Source of the DNA: Gemmatimonadota bacterium
Lineage (GTDB): Bacteria > Gemmatimonadota > Gemmatimonadetes > Longimicrobiales > Gaopeijiaceae
Assembly (NCBI GenBank): GCA_030618065.1
Contig: JAUXEE010000003.1
Location: forward strand, 1-24,213
Direction: 5' to 3'
DNA: 24,213 bases
Part shown: positions 22,455 through 24,213 of the stretch, in pieces
Position numbering within the stretch: position 1 is the first letter of the stretch
Layout: each line of letters opens with the position of its first letter
The notes under the pieces: model-generated
Databases searched by the model: none
What the model saw: the letters and a program-made list of their open reading frames with translations, nothing else
Told to the model about the DNA's origin: nothing
Position numbers and translations under genes: made by a program

Positions 22455-23522
22455 TCACCGGCCGATGAGGCGAATCGTCCCGGAACCCGTATCCACATGG
22501 ATGGTCCCGACCCCATCGCCCAGGATCCCCCGGAAGTAATCCCGCTTGGCCTCCCGGACTTCGAGGGAGATGTCCAGGTCGATTCCGCCGGAGCCCGTGT
22601 CCATCTCCACCTCGGCTCCAACCGAGCTGGCCACCCAGATGGTGACCGAGCCGGAGCCGGTATCGATCTCCAGGCGGTCCACGTCCTCCAGCAACTCCAC
22701 CTTTACGCTCCCGCTTCCGGTGTCCAAAATCACCTCAGGCGCCGAAACAGCTCTCAAGTCGATCACCCCCGAGCCCGTGTCCACCTCCAGGGAAGCAGCC
22801 ATCAGATGGGAGCCCACCACCGACCCACTGCCCGTATCCACCCTGACTTCCTCGCCCCGGACGTCGTTGAGCTCCACGCTCCCGGATCCCGTGTCCACTT
22901 CCAGATTCCCGTCGAATCCCTCGACCGTGACTTGCCCGGACCCAGTGTCGATGGAGAGTTCTCCACTGCCGGCGCGAGCATGCACGGCGCCTGAACCGGT
23001 GTCGATGCGCACTCGTCCATCCAGCTCTCGGATGTCCGTCTCCCCTGTGGCGAGGAAGAGGGCGAAGTCCTGTCCCTGTGGCATTGCGATGCGGAGGTCG
23101 GCCCATGCTTCCATCCCACGGCCCGATCCTGAAATCCTGACCTCCCGGCTGTTGGAGGAGCCCCCATCACCGAAGAAGGTGCCGTCGTTCCGCACTCTGA
23201 TCTGGGTCCTCGAACCCCGGCCCAATTCCGGATATACCACCCGGTCGGAAGGGTAGAGGATGACCAGGGCCTGCCGGCCCTCGACCTCCCGAATGTCGAT
23301 TTCCAACTGCCCGGCGTCATCTCCACCTCGCATGACATGGACGACCATTTCGCCACCGGAACCGGGCACGATCTCCACATTCCCAGCCAAGTTGTAGACG
23401 GCGACTTCGTTTCCTCGAACGCGGTGCTCTTCCTGCCCCGACCCGTCAGGAGGTAGTACAAAGCAACCCAACACAAGGGGGATCAGACCCAGAGTGATCC
23501 TTCCCAATGGCCCGCTCTTCAT
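22455..23522 (-). CDS. Exported DUF4097-type protein with nine DTGSG repeats
   Basis: The protein has 355 residues and no assigned function. It has an N-terminal signal (hydrophobic 10-22) with VLGC at 17-20 that could be a lipobox. Cleavage after GSG near 29 is an alternative. After an N-terminal beta region (about 35-145), residues 140-355 are a chain of short beta-repeats in which DTGSG occurs nine times (starts at 174, 192, 210, 229, 248, 267, 287, 308, 344), about every 18-21 residues. This is the repeat grammar of DUF4097 beta-solenoid-like proteins. The ATG at 23522 has a GAGGAG site upstream. It follows a second DUF4097 gene after 21 bases, so they are probably cotranscribed. The DTG motif is a turn, not evidence of an aspartic protease. 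Confidence 0.85.
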   Translation of the reverse strand: MKSGPLGRITLGLIPLVLGCFVLPPDGSGQEEHRVRGNEVAVYNLAGNVEIVPGSGGEMVVHVMRGGDDAGQLEIDIREVEGRQALVILYPSDRVVYPELGRGSRTQIRVRNDGTFFGDGGSSNSREVRISGSGRGMEAWADLRIAMPQGQDFALFLATGETDIRELDGRVRIDTGSGAVHARAGSGELSIDTGSGQVTVEGFDGNLEVDTGSGSVELNDVRGEEVRVDTGSGSVVGSHLMAASLEVDTGSGVIDLRAVSAPEVILDTGSGSVKVELLEDVDRLEIDTGSGSVTIWVASSVGAEVEMDTGSGGIDLDISLEVREAKRDYFRGILGDGVGTIHVDTGSGTIRLIGR

Positions 23523-23543
23523 AGTGGTTCTCCTCTAATCAGT

Positions 23544-24213
23544 TCAGTGTTCGTTTCGCTGATGATCGTATCGGTCCCGGTCCCCGGAAGCCCTCAGAAG
23601 TCGGATTTCTCCATCGAAGGTCTCGATGACCAGGCTGGCTCCTCCGGTCCCCACGGTGAACTCAAGCCCCTCCCCGGACCGAAAACCGCTGGCCCGCACG
23701 GGAAAGTCCGACTCGAACTCCCCTTTGTATGCCAGAATGGTGGCATCCAGGTTCACCGGGGACGTCAATTGGAGCTGTATATCTCCCCCGTGAGAGAAGA
23801 AGGCATACTCCCCACCTTCAAGGATTCGGCCGGAGAATTCGATCTCCCCGTCCGTGGTTCTGGCCGAGACTCTGCGAGCATCGACTCCATCCATCCGGAT
23901 CTCCCCATCCACGGTTTCCAGATCCAGAGCAGCCGAAGAGCTCCCCACCCGGAGATCGTCGTCCCCCGTCCGGAGGCGAGCCGATCCAGTCAGGTGATGG
24001 GCCTCGATCGTGCCCTCCACAGTATGGGCCTCGACCACCCCACCCAGATTCCGGAAGGAGATGTCTCCCTGAAGGTTCCTGACCGTCACATCCCCTTCCA
24101 AGTCGCGGACCTCGACCTCCAGCTCCCTCCCTGACACCTCCACACTCATCCAGGAAGGCATGGTCACCCGGATCTCCTCCTTCCGGCCCCGGGCCCGTCC
24201 ATCCACCAATCGG
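23544..24213 (-). CDS. DUF4097-type beta-repeat protein, 5' end outside window
   Basis: The visible 223 codons run off the right edge. The upstream-most start-like codon in this frame is a TTG at 24209, which is not credible, and the frame stays open (LVDGRARG) to the edge, so the true start is outside. The protein is made of short beta-repeats of about 9-20 residues, such as LEGDVTVRNLQGDISFRNLGG (about residues 37-57 of the visible part), VEGTIEAHHLTG, VDGEIRMDGVD, TTDGEIEFSG and FDGEIRLL. This is the usual DUF4097 pattern: hydrophobic residue, x, Asp-Gly or Gly-Asp turns. It ends with a charged tail (GDRDRYDHQRNEH). It lies 21 bases before the DTGSG protein gene. A role in the cell envelope is inferred only from the neighbour's signal sequence. 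Confidence 0.8.
   Translation of the reverse strand, partial: RLVDGRARGRKEEIRVTMPSWMSVEVSGRELEVEVRDLEGDVTVRNLQGDISFRNLGGVVEAHTVEGTIEAHHLTGSARLRTGDDDLRVGSSSAALDLETVDGEIRMDGVDARRVSARTTDGEIEFSGRILEGGEYAFFSHGGDIQLQLTSPVNLDATILAYKGEFESDFPVRASGFRSGEGLEFTVGTGGASLVIETFDGEIRLLRASGDRDRYDHQRNEH

Noticed and set aside
22455..23522. DTGSG as repeated aspartic protease active sites
   Set aside because: Pepsin-like proteases use one or two DTG motifs in a defined fold. Nine regular copies in short beta-repeats fit a structural turn of a DUF4097-type protein.

Overview
The window is a nearly complete division and cell wall (dcw) cluster from a GC-rich (roughly 60% or more, judged by eye) Gram-negative-type bacterium. 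Every gene lies on the minus strand, so transcription runs from high to low coordinates. The long plus-strand ORFs are antisense shadows. MurE carries the DNPR motif of meso-diaminopimelate-adding enzymes, and an FtsQ with a POTRA domain plus an MepM-like endopeptidase suggest a diderm envelope. The gene content (a PASTA-bearing FtsI, tandem DUF4097 proteins, a secreted TPR protein) would suit Gemmatimonadota or a neighbouring phylum. That placement is inference, since no marker such as 16S rRNA is present.

Reading in the direction of transcription: (1) 24213-22455 holds two adhesin-like DUF4097 proteins. The first is cut by the window edge. The second is built from nine DTGSG repeats and ends in a clear intrinsic terminator (22400-22424). 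(2) 22324-21881 is a YbgC-like hotdog thioesterase. (3) A 309-bp gap (21572-21880) carries a good promoter and a long leader for a secreted TPR protein (21571-19844), which ends near a hairpin at 19785-19814. (4) A 332-bp gap (19512-19843) carries a promoter and four GTGG direct repeats at exact 10-bp spacing just before mraZ, which look like an MraZ operator. (5) 19511-3447 is the dcw operon: mraZ, rsmH, ftsL, ftsI, murE, murF, mraY, murD, ftsW, murG, murC, ftsQ, ftsA, ftsZ. Most junctions are ATGA or TGATG overlaps or gaps of a few bases. (6) 3439-1 continues in the same direction with an M23 peptidase, ftsY and the first 381 codons of recG.

The genes cover the cytoplasmic Mur steps (MurC, D, E, F), lipid I and II formation (MraY, MurG), septal glycan polymerisation and cross-linking (FtsW, FtsI), the divisome core (FtsZ, FtsA, FtsQ, FtsL), and probably septal or general peptidoglycan cleavage (M23). 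FtsY adds membrane-protein targeting and RecG adds DNA repair. MurB and Ddl, often found between murC and ftsQ, are absent.

I found no tRNA, rRNA, CRISPR array, insertion sequence or phage gene, and no clearly new multi-gene system. The points most worth a second look are the MraZ box array, the M23-ftsY-recG extension of the cluster, and the DTGSG repeat protein.
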